Counted from the first letter of the stretch, positions 35,402-45,198 are shown. The stretch is 64,000 nt of DNA from Roseburia rectibacter (GCF_014287515.2 NZ_CP092473.1:2879001-2943000); one strand, 5' to 3'. Program-made: numbers and translations. Notes: a model not told the origin generated them from the sequence alone.

Positions 35402-37468
35402 ATGAAAACAGAAAAACTTTATTTTGGAGCTGCATACTATTCCGAATATCTACCATATGACCGTGTGGAAAAAGATATGGAGATGATGGAAAAAGCAGGG
35501 ATGAATGTCATCCGTATCGCAGAATCGACCTGGAGCACTTTAGAGCCAAAAGAAGGGGTGTATGATTTTACACATATTGATAAAATGTTAGACGCTGCTG
35601 CACGCCACCATATTTCCGTGATCGTCGGAACACCGACCTATGCCGTACCGACATGGCTGGTAAAAAAATATCCGGATATCCTTGCGATCACACAGAATGG
35701 CCGCGAACGATACGGTCACCGTCAGAATATGGATATCACAAACCCTGATTATCTCTCCCATGCCGAACGCGTGATCCGCGTTCTGATGGAGCACGTGAAG
35801 GATGTACCACATGTGATCGGCTATCAGCTTGATAATGAGACCAAAAGTTATGGAACTGCCGGTCCCCGTGTTCAGGCAATGTTTGTAGATTATTTAAAAG
35901 AAAAGTTTCCGGATATCAATGATTTTAACCATGAGTTCGGACTTGATTACTGGAGCAACCGTGTAAATGACTGGGATGACTTTCCGGATGTCAGAGGTAC
36001 GATCAACCAGAGTCTTGCCGCAGAATTTTGTAAATTCCAGCGCTCGCTTGTCACAAAATTTCTGGGCTGGCAGGCTGATATTGTCCGCGAATATAAACGT
36101 GATGACCAGTTTATCACCCAGAACTTTGATTTTGCATGGACAACCCATTCCATCGGTTATCAGCCTGAAGTGGATCAGTACGATGCCGCCCGCTGCATGA
36201 CAGTTGCAGGTGCCGATATTTATCATCCATCCAACGAGGAACTGACTGGTGCTGAGATCACCGTATGCGGAAATATCTCACGCAGCCTGAAAAAAGATAA
36301 TTATCTGATCTTAGAGACCGAAGCCCAGGGAATGACTCCATGGCTTCCTTATCCGGGACAGCTCCGTCTTCAGGCATACAGTCATATCGCAAATGGATCA
36401 AACAGTGTAATGTACTGGCACTGGCATTCAATTCACAATGCGATTGAAAGCTACTGGAAAGGCGTACTCTCCCACGATTTTTCAGAAAATGAAACTTACC
36501 GCGAGGCTGTTGTTATCGGAAATGAATGGAAAAAGATCGGTTCTCACTTAAAGAACCTGAAAAAAGAAAATAAGGTCGCTATCATGCTTGACAATGCTTC
36601 TCTGACCGGATTCGCACAGTTTCCTCTGGAAAATACAGGTGTAAACGGCTACAACACTGTAATGCGCTGGTTTGCAGATGCCCTCTACCGCTTAAATATT
36701 GAGTATGATATGATTTCATCTAAAGAACGTGATTTTTCCGGTTATGAATGTCTGATCGTACCGGCACTCTACAGCGCACCAGAATCACTGCTCTCTGCAC
36801 TGAATTCCTATGTAGCAGGCGGCGGACACCTGATCACATCCTTCCGCAGCGGTTTCTCGGATGAATATTTAAAAATTTATCCGGATATGCAGCCACATAT
36901 GCTGCATAAATGTCTGGGACTTCATTATGACCAGTTTACACATCCGCATCATGTGGACATAGCACCGGTTCAGAATAACATCTCTGCGATCGCCAAAGAA
37001 CACTTTGCAATCTCCGATGACCATTCTGCTTCCCTATGTGCTTCTGCAAGTGAATGGATGGAGCTTATCACCTGTGATACCGCCATACCGGTATTAAAAT
37101 ACAGCCATCCGGCATACGAACGCTATGCTGCTGCAGCAATAAATCAGTATGGTAATGGTTCGACACTTTATTTTGGAACGATGTTTGATAATCATGAACT
37201 GTTAGAATCCGTGCTTTTATCATTCCTGCTTAAAGCCGGTTTTTCGGGTGGAAATCTGTCATCCGGTGCACCGCATTATCCACTGATCGTAAAGAAGGGT
37301 GTCAACGATTTTGGCAAAGAATTGTGCTACTACCTGAATTACTCAAAAGATCCGGTTTCTGTGGTTCATCACGAAAAAAACGGTGTGGAATTGATTTCTG
37401 AAACGGCTATTGCCTGTGGAGATAAGATCAATCTCGACGGATGGGGTGTTGCCGTAGTTGAGATGTAA
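35402..37468 (+). CDS. Beta-galactosidase (GH42)
   Basis: 688 residues from ATG 35402 (GAAAGGGCAAT before it); the open frame from 35360 overlaps the operator. GH42 features: FGAAYYSEYLPYDR at the start, GYQLDNETKSYG with acid/base Glu146, LILETEAQG with nucleophile Glu305, then a trimerisation domain (about 390-600) and a small C-terminal beta domain. No signal peptide. GH42 enzymes usually remove galactose from beta-1,4-galacto-oligosaccharides rather than lactose, which fits the LacI regulon with the importer. It complements the GH2 and GH53 enzymes encoded at 18.5-22.8 kb. Confidence 0.93.
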   Translation: MKTEKLYFGAAYYSEYLPYDRVEKDMEMMEKAGMNVIRIAESTWSTLEPKEGVYDFTHIDKMLDAAARHHISVIVGTPTYAVPTWLVKKYPDILAITQNGRERYGHRQNMDITNPDYLSHAERVIRVLMEHVKDVPHVIGYQLDNETKSYGTAGPRVQAMFVDYLKEKFPDINDFNHEFGLDYWSNRVNDWDDFPDVRGTINQSLAAEFCKFQRSLVTKFLGWQADIVREYKRDDQFITQNFDFAWTTHSIGYQPEVDQYDAARCMTVAGADIYHPSNEELTGAEITVCGNISRSLKKDNYLILETEAQGMTPWLPYPGQLRLQAYSHIANGSNSVMYWHWHSIHNAIESYWKGVLSHDFSENETYREAVVIGNEWKKIGSHLKNLKKENKVAIMLDNASLTGFAQFPLENTGVNGYNTVMRWFADALYRLNIEYDMISSKERDFSGYECLIVPALYSAPESLLSALNSYVAGGGHLITSFRSGFSDEYLKIYPDMQPHMLHKCLGLHYDQFTHPHHVDIAPVQNNISAIAKEHFAISDDHSASLCASASEWMELITCDTAIPVLKYSHPAYERYAAAAINQYGNGSTLYFGTMFDNHELLESVLLSFLLKAGFSGGNLSSGAPHYPLIVKKGVNDFGKELCYYLNYSKDPVSVVHHEKNGVELISETAIACGDKINLDGWGVAVVEM

Positions 37469-37490
37469 CATTTCTTTTATTAATTTTATC

Positions 37491-37534
37491 AAAACAGCTG
37501 TAACTCCTTTTATTTATGGGGGTACAGCTGTTTT
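37491..37534. terminator. Bidirectional terminator between GH42 and Rpn copy A
   Basis: AAAACAGCTGTA (37491-37502) pairs perfectly with TACAGCTGTTTT (37523-37534). The genes converge on it from both sides. Confidence 0.85.
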
Positions 37535-37537
37535 ACC

Positions 37538-38596
37538 CTACTCTGTTTTTCTCCCATATATCTCAAAATATTCACTTGCCTGCTGCATTGAGATATTAAG
37601 TTTATCCTGTAACTTCCTTAAAATATCTTCTTTAGAAAAGTTCATTTCAAGACAGATCTCTATCATTCCTTTTGCCTCTCCTTTTGCTTCTCCCTCTAAG
37701 ATAAGATCTTCGATTGCCTTACACATCTCTATCTCCTCCATTTCTTCCGATACCTCGATTGGTGTATTTGTGATTGTCTTTATCACCCTTGCTGCATTCA
37801 TTTCTATAGTCTTATGGGTATCTTTCCGCAAAAATTTCATCAATTTTTCCTTATCTTTTGAATACTTGATATACCCCATAACTTCCTTTAAACTTGTAGA
37901 AAACTTATTTAATTCTTCTTCCGTCAACTTTGCCGGATCGATCAGATGGATCCGATAGTTTTCCACAAAACTCAGGATTTCCATATCCCTTGTCGCCATC
38001 ATTTCATGCAATGACAACGGTCCGTCCCATTCCTCCGCTCCAAAATGAATCACAAGGGTAATGACTGGTCTGATATGATCTTCTTTAAAAAATCCGGAGA
38101 GATATTCGCCATTACTTTTTCCTGGAAAATCCTTTTTGTTCCGACGGTGATCTGCCGCTATATCCGCCACCTGTCTGCCATATTGCAGTGCATCATAAAT
38201 AGCATTTCTGACCGGCATTGCATAATGCACGTCCGTCTGGTTTTCGATGCCCAAAAGAACGTAAGACGTTTTTTCATCCTGTTTGATTACCACAGATTTG
38301 AAAACATCACGGTATTTTTGTACGGCATCCATTTTCACACCCACTCTACTGGTATTTTTCTTTCTTACCGATTCATTTTTCACAGAGCTCCATTCTGCTT
38401 CCTGCTCTTTTCTTTTTTTCTCTGCTTTGACTTTTTCTGCATTTCCAAACGGCAGTGCTATCTCTGTTGAATCAATTTCCGTCAGTTTTGCAGGATCAAT
38501 GACCTTTTTCCCATTGTAGATCAGATAATTAAATGCATCTGCAAATACGGTATTTTCCCTCATATACTCTTTTGTTACTATATCCGCTGTTCCCAT
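37538..38596 (-). CDS. Rpn-family PD-(D/E)XK nuclease/putative transposase, copy A
   Basis: 352 residues. The N-terminal half carries the nuclease fold (ENTVFADAFNYLIYNGK; TSYVLLGIENQTDVHYAMPV; YDALQYGRQ; HIRPVITLVIHFGAEEWDG), and the C-terminus is helical and charged (EMEEIEMCKAIEDLI; ISMQQASEYFEIYG). This matches the Rpn / PDDEXK_2 family, whose E. coli members promote RecA-independent recombination. It shares most of its sequence with 44035-45129 and 42672-43217, plus about 220 bp of upstream DNA. It is not in an operon with its neighbours. Confidence 0.85.
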   Translation of the reverse strand: MGTADIVTKEYMRENTVFADAFNYLIYNGKKVIDPAKLTEIDSTEIALPFGNAEKVKAEKKRKEQEAEWSSVKNESVRKKNTSRVGVKMDAVQKYRDVFKSVVIKQDEKTSYVLLGIENQTDVHYAMPVRNAIYDALQYGRQVADIAADHRRNKKDFPGKSNGEYLSGFFKEDHIRPVITLVIHFGAEEWDGPLSLHEMMATRDMEILSFVENYRIHLIDPAKLTEEELNKFSTSLKEVMGYIKYSKDKEKLMKFLRKDTHKTIEMNAARVIKTITNTPIEVSEEMEEIEMCKAIEDLILEGEAKGEAKGMIEICLEMNFSKEDILRKLQDKLNISMQQASEYFEIYGRKTE

Positions 38597-38621
38597 TCAT
38601 TTCTCCTTCTTTGTATTGCTT

Positions 38622-38841
38622 GGGAGAAATCTCCAGATTCTAAGAATTCTCCCTGCTTAAATGTGTGGATAATAAAAGCATTGAAAATTCTTACGATTTT
38701 GATCTGTGGATAGAATGGCATATATGCCTGTATAGATAATTCAGAATGTCATGCTTTGTATGGATTTTAGCATATTGCTTATAATATGTCATTAAAAAGA
38801 CATTATTTTAATGATATTTGTAAGTATTGTACAAAAAATCT
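38622..38841. repeat. Conserved 5' region of Rpn copy A
   Basis: About 220 bp upstream of copy A is nearly identical to 45199-45415 upstream of copy C, although it encodes nothing. It includes TGTGTGGATAATAAAAGC and TGGCATATATGCC (a 13-bp palindrome). The match means the mobile or duplicated unit is larger than the gene. Confidence 0.8.
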
Positions 38842-38867
38842 GTATCTAATTTCTCCATATAACCTGA

Positions 38868-38900
38868 AAAACTCCTGCGCATCACAAACGCAGGAGTTTT
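38868..38900. terminator. Bidirectional terminator between Rpn A leader and CHAP gene
   Basis: AAAACTCCTGCG (38868-38879) pairs with CGCAGGAGTTTT (38889-38900), loop CATCACAAA. It lies 36 bp past the stop of the CHAP gene. Confidence 0.8.
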
Positions 38901-38935
38901 CACTGTCTGATTTACAACTTCAGTCCTAATATCTG

Positions 38936-40924
38936 TTACTTCGTCACAACCATTTTCACTTTTGACCAGCCAGAGTATATCTTTGTTGTCTTTCCGTTCA
39001 CTTTTACTTTTTTATACGTACGGACACGAACATAATATTTCTTCTTTGCCTTCAGTTTTTTCACGTCTTTTGATACAGCAGTTTTCTTGGAAATATCAAC
39101 CCTTTTTGTCCTGTTTTTAGAGAATTTACTGTTATCCGAATACTGGATTTCATATCCACTGGTCTGATTGGACTGTTTTTTCCATTTTACCTGAAATCCT
39201 TTTGATTTTCGTGTAAGTTTTACGATCTCTGTTTTTGAAGGACAAATATTAAATGTTTTTGTCAGCGTACCAAAATAATTTCCAGACAATGTAACCGTAA
39301 TTTTTGCCTTTCCGACATTTCTGTTATTACTGTAAGCCACCGTATAATTTGTCGTTCCAATCTGATTTCCCTTACTATCCCACAATACGACAGACGGTTT
39401 CTGCTCCTGTCCATTGTAAGTATAAGACTTCTTTGCCAGTGCGATCTGTGCCGGGCGGTAAATCGCAGTCTTCTCCGTTGCACCACAAACACCACAGGTT
39501 TTTGTGATACTTCCGTCCTTCTGTGTTGTTGCTTTGACTGTCACCGTTCGAGTAATTGTGTGCCCTTTCGCAGGTATTACTGTCGTTGGAGTAATTACTG
39601 TCCCACACACTGAACAATGACTTCCCTCTGTTCTGCCTGCAGTTGTACAGGTTGCTGCAATTGCTGCATCTTTTACCACCTTATGTGCAGTTTTGGCAAT
39701 TTTTTCTGTATAGGTACTTCCACAGGAACATGTATAGGTTTTTATTCCTTCTTCTTTACATGTAGCCGCTTTCGTCACTTTTGCAGCATACTGATGTGTA
39801 TGTGTTTTTGTAACAGTCACTTTACAGGACGCAGTCTTTCCACTTCCATCTGCAGCTTTTGCCGTTATGGTTGCACTTCCCGCTGAAACAGCTTTTACCG
39901 TTCCATTAGATACTGACACGACTCCCGAATTAGAAGATGTCCATGTCACATTTTTATTCGTGGCATTCCCCGGCTGCACAGATGCCGTGAGTGTCGCTGT
40001 CTGACCAACTTTTAATGAGAGTGAACTTTGATTTAATGTAATTCCCGTCACATAGGTGACAGGGCGGTTCGTCACACTAAAATCAACATAAACTGCCTTT
40101 CCACCTGTTCCATTGGCACTGTACGGTTTCATCCATAGACGATAGTTTCCTGTACCGAGTTTTCCTATATTGTAGCTGTTTCCCGTTACATAGTGGTCAA
40201 TCAGATCATCCCCGCTCTTTGGATTGTAGCGCAGTGTAAAACCATACGAGGCAGTGTTTGCCGGTGTATTCCATGAAACAGTTACATCCTCATCCGTATA
40301 ATAAGTTGTTTTAGCATAAATTGACAGACTGCCCGGATCAGGATCATTTACAAGATAAATATATCCGATCAGCCATTCTCCGCTATACCTGTTCTTCAAC
40401 TTGCTCGATGAGAAATTATGTGCACCACAATAATATGTGATTCCTTCTGCAAGTGAATTTACATAACCTGTAGTCACTTTTCCATATGCACTATTATTAG
40501 ATTCTGACAATGTCACTGTATCACCATTTACCGCTTCCACATATCCAACATGTCCATATCCTGCACTTGTTCCAAATACTGCGATTGAATTTGCCTTTGG
40601 AGTACTGCCGACGGAACGTCCTGCATTTTTTGCGGCATTATACCATTTTGCAGCGTTTCCCGTACATTCATTTAATGCCACGCCTGTCAGTTCATATGCT
40701 CTTCCCCACGCATACCATGTACACTGACCATAATACTGATTACTCCACGCAAACGGGTTATTGGTACTATATGCTCCTCCATACCAATTTGGCTCCGAAA
40801 TACTTTTATAATCCGTTTCCTGTGTTTCTTCTGCCGCTTTGACCGTAATATCAGAAGCTGCCATACTGCTGATGAATACGATCAGTGCCATTAAAATTGT
40901 AAAGATCCGTTTTGCTTTTTTCAT
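38936..40924 (-). CDS. Secreted CHAP-domain cell-wall hydrolase with Big_2 and fibronectin-like repeats
   Basis: 662 residues. Signal peptide (MKKAKRIFTILMALIVFISS, cleavage near VKA). A CHAP amidase/endopeptidase domain spans about 45-190 with the catalytic Cys in GQCTWYAWG and His in GYGHVGYVE. Then come a beta domain (about 200-285), one Big_2 Ig-like domain (295-375), two Cys-rich modules (CTCGSTYTE and CSVCGTVI, CGVCGATEK types, 380-490), an MBG-like domain and a fibronectin III domain (about 570-660). It should cleave peptidoglycan at the cell surface. No sorting signal is visible, so release or non-covalent binding is likely. Confidence 0.88.
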   Translation of the reverse strand: MKKAKRIFTILMALIVFISSMAASDITVKAAEETQETDYKSISEPNWYGGAYSTNNPFAWSNQYYGQCTWYAWGRAYELTGVALNECTGNAAKWYNAAKNAGRSVGSTPKANSIAVFGTSAGYGHVGYVEAVNGDTVTLSESNNSAYGKVTTGYVNSLAEGITYYCGAHNFSSSKLKNRYSGEWLIGYIYLVNDPDPGSLSIYAKTTYYTDEDVTVSWNTPANTASYGFTLRYNPKSGDDLIDHYVTGNSYNIGKLGTGNYRLWMKPYSANGTGGKAVYVDFSVTNRPVTYVTGITLNQSSLSLKVGQTATLTASVQPGNATNKNVTWTSSNSGVVSVSNGTVKAVSAGSATITAKAADGSGKTASCKVTVTKTHTHQYAAKVTKAATCKEEGIKTYTCSCGSTYTEKIAKTAHKVVKDAAIAATCTTAGRTEGSHCSVCGTVITPTTVIPAKGHTITRTVTVKATTQKDGSITKTCGVCGATEKTAIYRPAQIALAKKSYTYNGQEQKPSVVLWDSKGNQIGTTNYTVAYSNNRNVGKAKITVTLSGNYFGTLTKTFNICPSKTEIVKLTRKSKGFQVKWKKQSNQTSGYEIQYSDNSKFSKNRTKRVDISKKTAVSKDVKKLKAKKKYYVRVRTYKKVKVNGKTTKIYSGWSKVKMVVTK

Positions 40925-40993
40925 AGCTGTTTTCCCCCTTGTTTTTATTTTTGATATTTGCTTCCCTTCACACTGTATGTATGAATGGTTTTC

Positions 40994-42040
40994 TTAATTG
41001 TACAGGTAACAATTAGCGAGGATATATTCACTGCTATCCCAAAGATCTTCACCCGCATCCGTTATTTTAATTTTAATAAATCTGGCATTTCCAATATCTA
41101 CTTTAAAGTGCTTATGTTCCTGTGTTGCTATAATTGTTTCCGATGTGTAAAGCAATATATCATCTGCATAAATCTGCAACAAAGCATCTGTTGGATCTGA
41201 CCCATGGCAGCAGGCAATATCTCCCTCTATATACTGATACTTTCCATCCAGAAAATATGTTGATTCATGCTCTCCCCAAGAAGTTTCTAAAACTAAAGCA
41301 TTTGTATAACTTCTTCCCAAACTGTCTTTTACGGTTGTTCTTCGATTCAATTTATATCCATGATACTCCTCCAAATCATACAACGCCTGCTTCGCCACCA
41401 CATAAATCTGTGCCACCGATTTATTTCCCACACGGTCTACCGCCTGTACCGTATAATATCCATTCTGTGTTACCGTAAATTTGCGGACTTTTGTAATGTT
41501 ATATGCCTGATTGAACTTTGCACTGGATGCATCACTGATCGCACCTTTGATCCATTTTACGCTCTTGATTCCACTGGCATCAGATGCAGACACGGAGATC
41601 AGCACTCCACCACTCACAACGGACTGGCTAAGTTTTACAGTCGGTTTTTTCTTATCAATATTTGTTACCGTAATTCTTTTGATCGTTACATTTCCTGCTT
41701 TGTCGGTAACTTTTACAGAATAGGTAGCATTTGAAGTTACCTTTTTCTTTTTCGCCTTTGTTATATTCGACGCCTTTTTCCAATAACGCGCATTGCTTTT
41801 TGAAATTTTGCCTTTTTTGATCAAAATACTTTTGATCCCGGACTTATCCTTCGCCTGTACCTGAATATATACATTTCCTCTTGTATATCCTGTCTTGTTC
41901 AGATACAAAACAACATTCGGCTTTGTCTTATCCTTTTTTGCGGCTGCTACCGTCGTTGAACTTCCCGGTCCGAAAACAACACCAGCTAACAGTATGATTG
42001 CCAACATTCCTGCGCCAAATCTTTTTAAAATCTGTTTCAT
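40994..42040 (-). CDS. Secreted protein with Ig-like repeats and a C-terminal NPCBM-like domain
   Basis: 348 residues from ATG 42040 (AAGGAGG site). A signal peptide covers about residues 1-34 (MKQILKRFGAGMLAIILLAG ... VAA). Two Ig-like repeats follow (KPNVVLYLNKTGYTRGNVYI, KKPTVKLSQSVVSGGVLI; each with a DxSGIKS and DKAGN/DRVGN motif). The last 140 residues (ALVLETSWGEHESTYFLDGK, HFKVDIGNARFIKIKI, LANCYLY) match the NPCBM carbohydrate-binding pattern. Probable surface glycan-binding protein without an enzyme. It sits next to the CHAP gene and divergent from an XRE regulator. Confidence 0.75.
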   Translation of the reverse strand: MKQILKRFGAGMLAIILLAGVVFGPGSSTTVAAAKKDKTKPNVVLYLNKTGYTRGNVYIQVQAKDKSGIKSILIKKGKISKSNARYWKKASNITKAKKKKVTSNATYSVKVTDKAGNVTIKRITVTNIDKKKPTVKLSQSVVSGGVLISVSASDASGIKSVKWIKGAISDASSAKFNQAYNITKVRKFTVTQNGYYTVQAVDRVGNKSVAQIYVVAKQALYDLEEYHGYKLNRRTTVKDSLGRSYTNALVLETSWGEHESTYFLDGKYQYIEGDIACCHGSDPTDALLQIYADDILLYTSETIIATQEHKHFKVDIGNARFIKIKITDAGEDLWDSSEYILANCYLYN

Positions 42041-42221
42041 AACCAAATCCTCCTTGTTCTGTTCCTTCATTTTGTTACATTTGTACTATATACAGTATAG
42101 TACTATTTTTTAGTAGTGTAAATACATTTTGTACTAGTTTTTAATATCATTTCTGAATAAAATCCATCAGTCTATATAATATATTGATTAAACATTTCAT
42201 AAAATAAGGGGATTTATAAGA

Positions 42222-42542
42222 ATGACATTTGGAGAAAATCTGCAATTTTTACTCGAAGAACGCGACATTACCCAAAAAGATTTTGCTTCCATGCTAAACA
42301 TTGCAAGGACAACATTAAACGGCTACATCAAAAGCAATCATGAACCGGATTTTGAAACTGTAAAAGCTATGGCTGGTGCCCTGCATGTCTCCACAGACTG
42401 CCTTTTAGGCTACACTTCTCCAGATACCCCGACTTCTAAAGAATTTATGCTGATAAACAAACTTCGTCAGATGACACCGGAACAACGCAATATCATCTAC
42501 GATCTTGTCCTCGTCATTGACCGTCGTTCTGGAAAAAATTAA
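42222..42542 (+). CDS. XRE-family helix-turn-helix regulator
   Basis: 106 residues. The HTH_3 domain occupies residues 1-65 (FGENLQFLLEERDITQKDFA, SMLNIARTTLNGYIKSNHEPD), followed by a 40-residue helical tail (NKLRQMTPEQRNIIYDLVLV). It is transcribed divergently from the NPCBM protein; the gap holds AGTACTA/TAGTACT-type repeats at about 42085-42140 that could be its operator. A strong terminator follows 16 bp past the stop. Confidence 0.88.
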   Translation: MTFGENLQFLLEERDITQKDFASMLNIARTTLNGYIKSNHEPDFETVKAMAGALHVSTDCLLGYTSPDTPTSKEFMLINKLRQMTPEQRNIIYDLVLVIDRRSGKN

Positions 42543-42557
42543 CTTTCAGATTTACAA

Positions 42558-42588
42558 AAAGCTTCTGCGCATCACACGCAGAAGCTTT
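42558..42588 (+). terminator. Terminator of the XRE gene
   Basis: AAAGCTTCTGCG (42558-42569) pairs with CGCAGAAGCTTT (42577-42588) with a 7-nt loop. It abuts the suhB 5' remnant. Confidence 0.8.
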
Positions 42589-42632
42589 AATGGTTTTACG
42601 ATCTCTATAATCTTTTGTGTATCAATATTCAT
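42587..42632 (-). pseudogene. Duplicated 5' end of suhB
   Basis: From ATG 42632 the minus strand reads MNIDTQKIIEIVKPL, the same as the start of the intact suhB-like gene (MNIDTQKVIEIVKKVKPLF) except for one substitution and a 9-bp deletion between GTAAAA repeats. Even the leader (GGAAGTATGAGT) resembles that gene's GGGAGTATGGGC. After about 15 codons the copy ends in the XRE terminator. It marks a former tandem duplication. Confidence 0.7.
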
Positions 42633-42671
42633 ACTCATACTTCCTTTTTCATTATGCCATATCACAACACA

Positions 42672-43217
42672 CTACTCTGTTTTTCTCCCATATATCTCAA
42701 AATATTCACTTGCCTGCTGCATTGAGATATTAAGTTTATCCTGTAACTTCCTTAAAATATCTTCTTTAGAAAAGTTCATTTCAAGACAGATCTCTATCAG
42801 TCCTTTTGCCTCTCCTTTTTTCTCTCCCTCCATCCTTCCACGAGACTCACTCTCTAAGATCAGATCATCAATTGCCTTACACATCTCTATCTCCTCCATT
42901 TCTTCCGATACCTCAATTGGTGTATTTGTGATCATCTTTATCACCCTCGCTGCATTCATTTCTATGGTCTTATGGGTATCTGTCCGCAAAAATTCCAACA
43001 GCTTTTCTTTATCTTTTGGATACTTGATATATCCCATAACTTCTTTTAAACTTGTAGAAAACTTATCTAATTCTTCTTCCGTCAGCTTTGTCGAATCGAT
43101 CAGATACAAAGGTGATGACTGGTCTGATATGATTTTCTAAAAAAAAACCGGAGAGATATTTGCCATTACTCTTTCCTGAAAAATCCTTTTTGTTCCTGCG
43201 ATGATCTGCCGCTATAT
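42672..43217 (-). pseudogene. Rpn-family gene, degraded copy B
   Basis: The C-terminal 140 residues (from SLKEVMGYIKYPKDKEKLLE to the SEYFEIYGRKTE end) are nearly identical to copies A and C and remain open at 42672-43109. Upstream, 43110-43217 still matches the region coding HIRPVITLV...SNGEYL, but about 130 bp (the IHFGAEEWDG to NYRIH part) are deleted and the frame is lost. The N-terminal half is absent; homology ends where suhB begins. Non-functional as a nuclease. Confidence 0.8.
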
Positions 43218-43988
43218 TTATAAATATTTCCGTACCAGGATTTTCCCAATCGTCTGACTGCTTGCTACAATATCAGAATTTCCTGTTATATCCACGGGAT
43301 TTCCTTTATAATCAGTAACTTTTCCACCCGCTTCTTCCACAAGCAGCATTCCGGCTGCATAATCCCATGGTTTTAAACTGCGTTCAAAATATGCATCAAT
43401 CCTTCCGGCTGCCACGTACGCAAGTTCTAATGCCGCAGAGCCAAGTCTTCTGATGTCTGCGCAATCTGTAAATACCTTTTCAAAAACTTTAAAATTTTCT
43501 TTTGCAAGTTCATGATGATACGGACTTGTTCCGATAGAAATCAGACACTCCGAAAATTTTCCCCTGCTGCTGACCGATATCTGATTTCCATTTAACCAGG
43601 CCCCTTTTTGCCGTTCTGCTACAAAGATTTCATCGGAATACGGATGATATATGATTCCAAATGTAAGTATACCATTTCTCGCAAGTGCCAGTGAGAGTGT
43701 ACTGTTCCGAAAATCATGGATAAGATTTGTTGTCCCATCCACCGGATCTAAGATCCAGACGTCACCCGAAAAATCTATGTCACCGTTATCCTTCTCTTCT
43801 CCCATAAACTGTATATCCGGATACAATTCATAAAGTGCCTGCTTCACCTGTTCCTGCACTTTAAAATCAATCTGTGTCACAAAATCTGCTACACCCTTCA
43901 CCTTGATATTTGATGACCCCTCCCGGTCTGAAAATAATGGTTTTACCTTTTTTACGATCTCTATAACCTTTTGTGTATCAATATTCAT
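43218..43988 (-). CDS. suhB: Inositol-monophosphatase family protein (SuhB-like)
   Basis: 256 residues from ATG 43988 (GGGAG, 7-nt spacing). The metal and phosphate motifs are complete: GEEKDNGD (about 66-73), WILDPVDGTTNLIHDFRNS (about 80-98) and the C-terminal LKPWDYAAGMLLVEEAGG (about 205-222). Members dephosphorylate inositol-1-P or related sugar phosphates with Mg2+. The gene lies between Rpn copies B and C; its first 15 codons are duplicated at 42587-42632, so it belongs to the duplicated unit. Confidence 0.92.
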   Translation of the reverse strand: MNIDTQKVIEIVKKVKPLFSDREGSSNIKVKGVADFVTQIDFKVQEQVKQALYELYPDIQFMGEEKDNGDIDFSGDVWILDPVDGTTNLIHDFRNSTLSLALARNGILTFGIIYHPYSDEIFVAERQKGAWLNGNQISVSSRGKFSECLISIGTSPYHHELAKENFKVFEKVFTDCADIRRLGSAALELAYVAAGRIDAYFERSLKPWDYAAGMLLVEEAGGKVTDYKGNPVDITGNSDIVASSQTIGKILVRKYL

Positions 43989-44034
43989 GCCCATACTCCC
44001 ATTTTTCACGATGACAGATCACAACCATCCAGCC

Positions 44035-45129
44035 CTACTTTGTGTTCTTCCCATATATCTCAAAATATTCACTTGCCTGCTGCATTGAGATATTAAGTTT
44101 ATCCTGTAACTTCCTTAAAATATCCTCTTTGGAAAAGTTCATTTCAAGACAGATCTCTATCATTCCTTTTGCCTCTCCTTTTGCCTCTCCTTTTTTCTCT
44201 CCCTCCATCCTTCCACGAGACTCACTCTCTAAGATCAGATCATCAATTGCCTTACACATCTCTATCTCCTCCATTTCTTCCGATACCTCAATTGGTGTAT
44301 TTGTGATCATCTTTATCACCCTCGCTGCATTCATTTCTATAGTCTTACGGGTATCTGTCCGCAAAAATTCCAACAGCTTTTCCTTATCTTTTGAATATTT
44401 GATATATCCCATAACTTCTTTTAAACTTGTAGAAAACTTATCTAATTCTTCTTCTGTCAGCTTTGCCGGATCGATCAGATGGATGCGATAGTTTTCCACA
44501 AAACTCAGGATTTCCATATCCCTTGTCGCCATCATTTCATGCAATGACAACGGTCCGTCCCATTCTTCCGCTCCAAAATGAATCACAAGGGTAATGACTG
44601 GTCTGATATGATCTTCTTTAAAAAATCCGGAGAGATATTCGCCATTACTTTTTCCTAAAAAATCCTTTTTGTTCCTGCGGTGTTCTGCCGCTATATCCGC
44701 CACCTGTCTGCCGTATTGCAGTGCATCATAAATAGCATTTCTGACCGGCATTGCATAATGCACCTCTGTCTGATTTTCGATGCCCAAAAGAACGTAAGAC
44801 GTTTTTTCGTCCTGTTTTACTACTGCAGATTTTAAAAGATCGCGATATCTCTGCACGGCATCTGTTTTTATGTCCACTCTACTTGCATTTTTCTTCCTTA
44901 CTGATCCATTTTTTACAGAACTCCATTCTGTTTTCTGCACTTCCCATTTCTTATCTTCACCGACTTTTTCTTCATTTCCAAACGGCAGTACAATCTCTGT
45001 TGAATCAATTTCTATCAGTTTTGCAGGATCAATGACCTTTTTCCCATTGTAGATCAGATAATTAAATGCATCTGCAAATACGGTATTTTCCCTCATATAC
45101 TCTTTTGTTACTATATCCGCTGTTCCCAT
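44035..45129 (-). CDS. Rpn-family PD-(D/E)XK nuclease/putative transposase, copy C
   Basis: 364 residues, about 90 percent the same as copy A by eye. Differences cluster in residues 50-75 and in a longer charged repeat near the C-terminus (SRGRMEGEKKGEAKGEAKG). Motifs as in copy A, including TSYVLLGIENQTEVHYAMPV. The 220-bp upstream block (45199-45415) is shared with copy A. It lies 47 bp upstream of suhB on the same strand. Confidence 0.85.
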   Translation of the reverse strand: MGTADIVTKEYMRENTVFADAFNYLIYNGKKVIDPAKLIEIDSTEIVLPFGNEEKVGEDKKWEVQKTEWSSVKNGSVRKKNASRVDIKTDAVQRYRDLLKSAVVKQDEKTSYVLLGIENQTEVHYAMPVRNAIYDALQYGRQVADIAAEHRRNKKDFLGKSNGEYLSGFFKEDHIRPVITLVIHFGAEEWDGPLSLHEMMATRDMEILSFVENYRIHLIDPAKLTEEELDKFSTSLKEVMGYIKYSKDKEKLLEFLRTDTRKTIEMNAARVIKMITNTPIEVSEEMEEIEMCKAIDDLILESESRGRMEGEKKGEAKGEAKGMIEICLEMNFSKEDILRKLQDKLNISMQQASEYFEIYGKNTK

Positions 45130-45198
45130 TCATTTCTCCTCCCTGATGTTATTCGGGAGAAGTCTCAGGTTTAAAGAATCCTCCCATACTTTGTGTGG

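Noticed and set aside
43110-43217. Considered as the 3' untranslated region of suhB only
   Set aside because: It aligns with the coding part of Rpn copies A and C, so it is a remnant of copy B rather than unique sequence.
37538-45129. Rpn genes as ordinary insertion-sequence transposases
   Set aside because: No DDE motif, no terminal inverted repeats and no target duplications seen; the PD-(D/E)XK pattern points to the Rpn family instead.
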